Assembly (NCBI RefSeq): GCF_000194605.1
Contig: NC_015321.1
Location: 2,356,001-2,420,000 of the forward strand
DNA length: 64,000 nt
Origin: Fluviicola taffensis DSM 16823
GTDB lineage: Bacteria > Bacteroidota > Bacteroidia > Flavobacteriales_D > Crocinitomicaceae
Reading direction: 5' to 3'
Under the pieces are notes generated by a model that was not told the origin of the DNA, ran no database searches, and was given only the letters and a program-made list of their open reading frames with translations. The position numbers and the translations under genes were made by a program. Shown here piece after piece: positions 62,876 to 64,000 of the stretch. Every line of letters begins with the position of its first letter. The first letter of the stretch is position 1.

Positions 62876-63814
62876 ATGCGTGTAGTTCGGCAGTTGAATT
62901 CAGAGGAAAAATTTAATAGACCAATTCTTACTTTGGGGACTTACGATGGCGTTCATCTTGGTCATCAGGAAATTATTCGTTCCCTGGTTGAAAAAGCAAG
63001 AACAGAGAATAAAGAATCGGTGCTTTTTACTTTCGATCCGCATCCGAGAAAAGTGTTATATCCGGAGAGTTACTCTGTTAAATTGATTGACACAGTGGAT
63101 GAGAAACTTGAAAAGTTAAAGGAATTGGGATTGGATACTGTTATTCTGTTTCCGTTCACGAAAGAGTTTTCGCGGCTATCCGCAATGGAATTTGTGCGGG
63201 ATGTTTTAGTGAATCAAATTGGTGTGAGCGAGATGCATATTGGCCACGATCATCATTTCGGAAAAAACAGGGAAGGATCTTTTCAAGAATTACAAGAACT
63301 AGGAGAATTGTATGATTTTAGCGTTTTTCAGTTGCCTGCAATCTTCTTAGAAGAAACAGCGATTAGTTCTACCAAGATTCGAAATGCTATTTTGGATGGA
63401 AATGTTGAATACGCGAATCAATTATTGGGAAGCTCTTTTGTTTTGCAAGGAAAGGTTGTTAAAGGTCAACAAATTGGAAGAACTATTGGTTTTCCAACTG
63501 CAAATATCGATTTAGATAACACAGAAAAGATTGTTCCTAAAAATGGCGTGTATGCTGCGCAGGTTCATATTGGTTCAAAAAGCTATCATGCAGTTATGAA
63601 TATTGGAACACGCCCAACTATTGCAAACAATGGCTCTGTTACTATTGAGGTTTACCTCTTTGATTTTAATGAAGACATTTACGATCAATTCATAAAAGTT
63701 GAAGTCAAGCAACGAATACGTGATGAACAACGTTTTGAAAATATAGAAGATTTAAAAAATCAAATTCAATTGGATGAAATTTCTGCTCGCAATTACTTTT
63801 CTTCTCTCATTTAA
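62876..63814 (+). CDS. ribF: RibF, bifunctional riboflavin kinase / FAD synthetase
   Basis: 312 residues. It makes FMN and FAD from riboflavin in the cytoplasm. The N-terminal FAD-synthetase half has ILTLGTYDGVHLGHQEIIRS (about 18-37), FDPHPRKVLYP, IGHDHHFGKNREG and EETAISSTKIRNAI. The C-terminal flavokinase half has GKVVKGQQIGRTIGFPTANI (about 192-211), NGVYAAQV, VMNIGTRPTI and the ending QRIRDEQRFENIEDLKNQI. The start is ATG 62876 (MRVVRQLN). A seven-codon extension to 62855 is rejected because the promoter box lies in it. The 3' end overlaps the next gene by 41 bp. Confidence 0.96.
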   Translation: MRVVRQLNSEEKFNRPILTLGTYDGVHLGHQEIIRSLVEKARTENKESVLFTFDPHPRKVLYPESYSVKLIDTVDEKLEKLKELGLDTVILFPFTKEFSRLSAMEFVRDVLVNQIGVSEMHIGHDHHFGKNREGSFQELQELGELYDFSVFQLPAIFLEETAISSTKIRNAILDGNVEYANQLLGSSFVLQGKVVKGQQIGRTIGFPTANIDLDNTEKIVPKNGVYAAQVHIGSKSYHAVMNIGTRPTIANNGSVTIEVYLFDFNEDIYDQFIKVEVKQRIRDEQRFENIEDLKNQIQLDEISARNYFSSLI

Positions 63815-64000
63815 TGGGATCTTTGCTCAAGATTCGCTGAGAATTTACAAATGGGATGAGGTTCAAAAAGCCAATCCTGATACAATATATGCCATTGATG
63901 CTTCTAAGCTTAAATGGAAAACTCTTCCAGATAAACTTTATTCGTTTAAGAATTTGAAATATTTAAATATTTCAAAAAATAAGTTGGAAGAACTTCCCGT
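63774..64000 (+). CDS. Secreted leucine-rich-repeat protein, N-terminal part only
   Basis: An ATG at 63774, inside the 3' end of ribF in another frame, opens 75 codons to the window end. MKFLLAITFLLSFNGIFAQ is a clear signal peptide. LKWKTLPDKLYSFKNLKYL and NISKNKLEELP fit the start of a leucine-rich-repeat array (LxxLPxxLxxLxxLxxLxLSxN). The 41-bp overlap with ribF suggests coupled expression. The rest of the protein, including any T9SS sorting domain, is outside the window. Confidence 0.75.
   Translation, partial: MKFLLAITFLLSFNGIFAQDSLRIYKWDEVQKANPDTIYAIDASKLKWKTLPDKLYSFKNLKYLNISKNKLEELP

Overview
The window is AT-rich chromosomal DNA from a member of the Bacteroidota, most probably a Flavobacteriales species close to Fluviicola/Crocinitomicaceae (inference). 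The evidence is: secreted proteins ending in gliding-motility (CHU_C, T9SS type B) or type A Por sorting domains; TAnnTTTG promoter boxes instead of E. coli-like -10 boxes; few obvious Shine-Dalgarno sites; SprB-repeat, choice-of-anchor-L and PKD-type adhesins; and a SUF Fe-S system. I see no rRNA, tRNA, CRISPR array, transposase or phage gene.

Layout. 0-4.2 kb: truncated secreted protein, uvrA and a lytic transglycosylase. 4.2-10.2 kb (minus): surface-polysaccharide operon (GT4 glycosyltransferase, Wza-like export lipoprotein, Wzc-like tyrosine autokinase, RmlC, WecA/MraY-like initiating transferase). 10.4-18.7 kb: a PBP4-type peptidase, a decayed beta-barrel fragment, then a plus-strand nucleotide-sugar operon. 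Its WbpE-, WbpD-, WbpB- and WbpA-like enzymes form a route toward UDP-2,3-diacetamido-2,3-dideoxy-glucuronate, with UDP-glucose dehydrogenase and UDP-xylose synthase between them. 19.1-33.4 kb: four giant secreted proteins in two paralogous pairs around a membrane-anchored TPR/HTH regulator. Three of the promoters carry the same 11-bp-spaced TGTCC tandem motif. 33.4-41.5 kb: TPR-SpoIIE phosphatase, rfbB, a CpsB-type phosphatase (likely partner of the Wzc kinase), a membrane-YceI fusion, a YfiM-like protein and a hydrolase.

41.5-55.8 kb: fabF and the SUF genes, all on the minus strand but in two blocks (sufS-sufE-sufT and sufA-B-C-D). Between them lies about 7 kb of mainly plus-strand accessory genes: a lipoprotein, an ECF sigma factor, a protein joining a cytoplasmic anti-sigma-like part to an outer-membrane beta-barrel, a TlyA-type rRNA methyltransferase, a CHU_C adhesin, a collagen-like protein and a small secreted protein. 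55.9-64 kb: two more giant T9SS adhesins flanking a small exported protein, then ribF and the start of a leucine-rich-repeat protein.

Main theme: building and decorating the cell surface (polysaccharide precursors, export, T9SS adhesins) with several dedicated regulators. The strongest leads are the adhesin/TPR-HTH/tandem-operator locus at 19-33 kb, the dual-membrane anti-sigma-like protein at 46.1-47.5 kb, the interrupted suf operon, and four housekeeping genes whose promoter box lies 2-4 bases before the ATG, which suggests leaderless mRNAs. All functional statements rest on reading the translated sequences; no database search was run.
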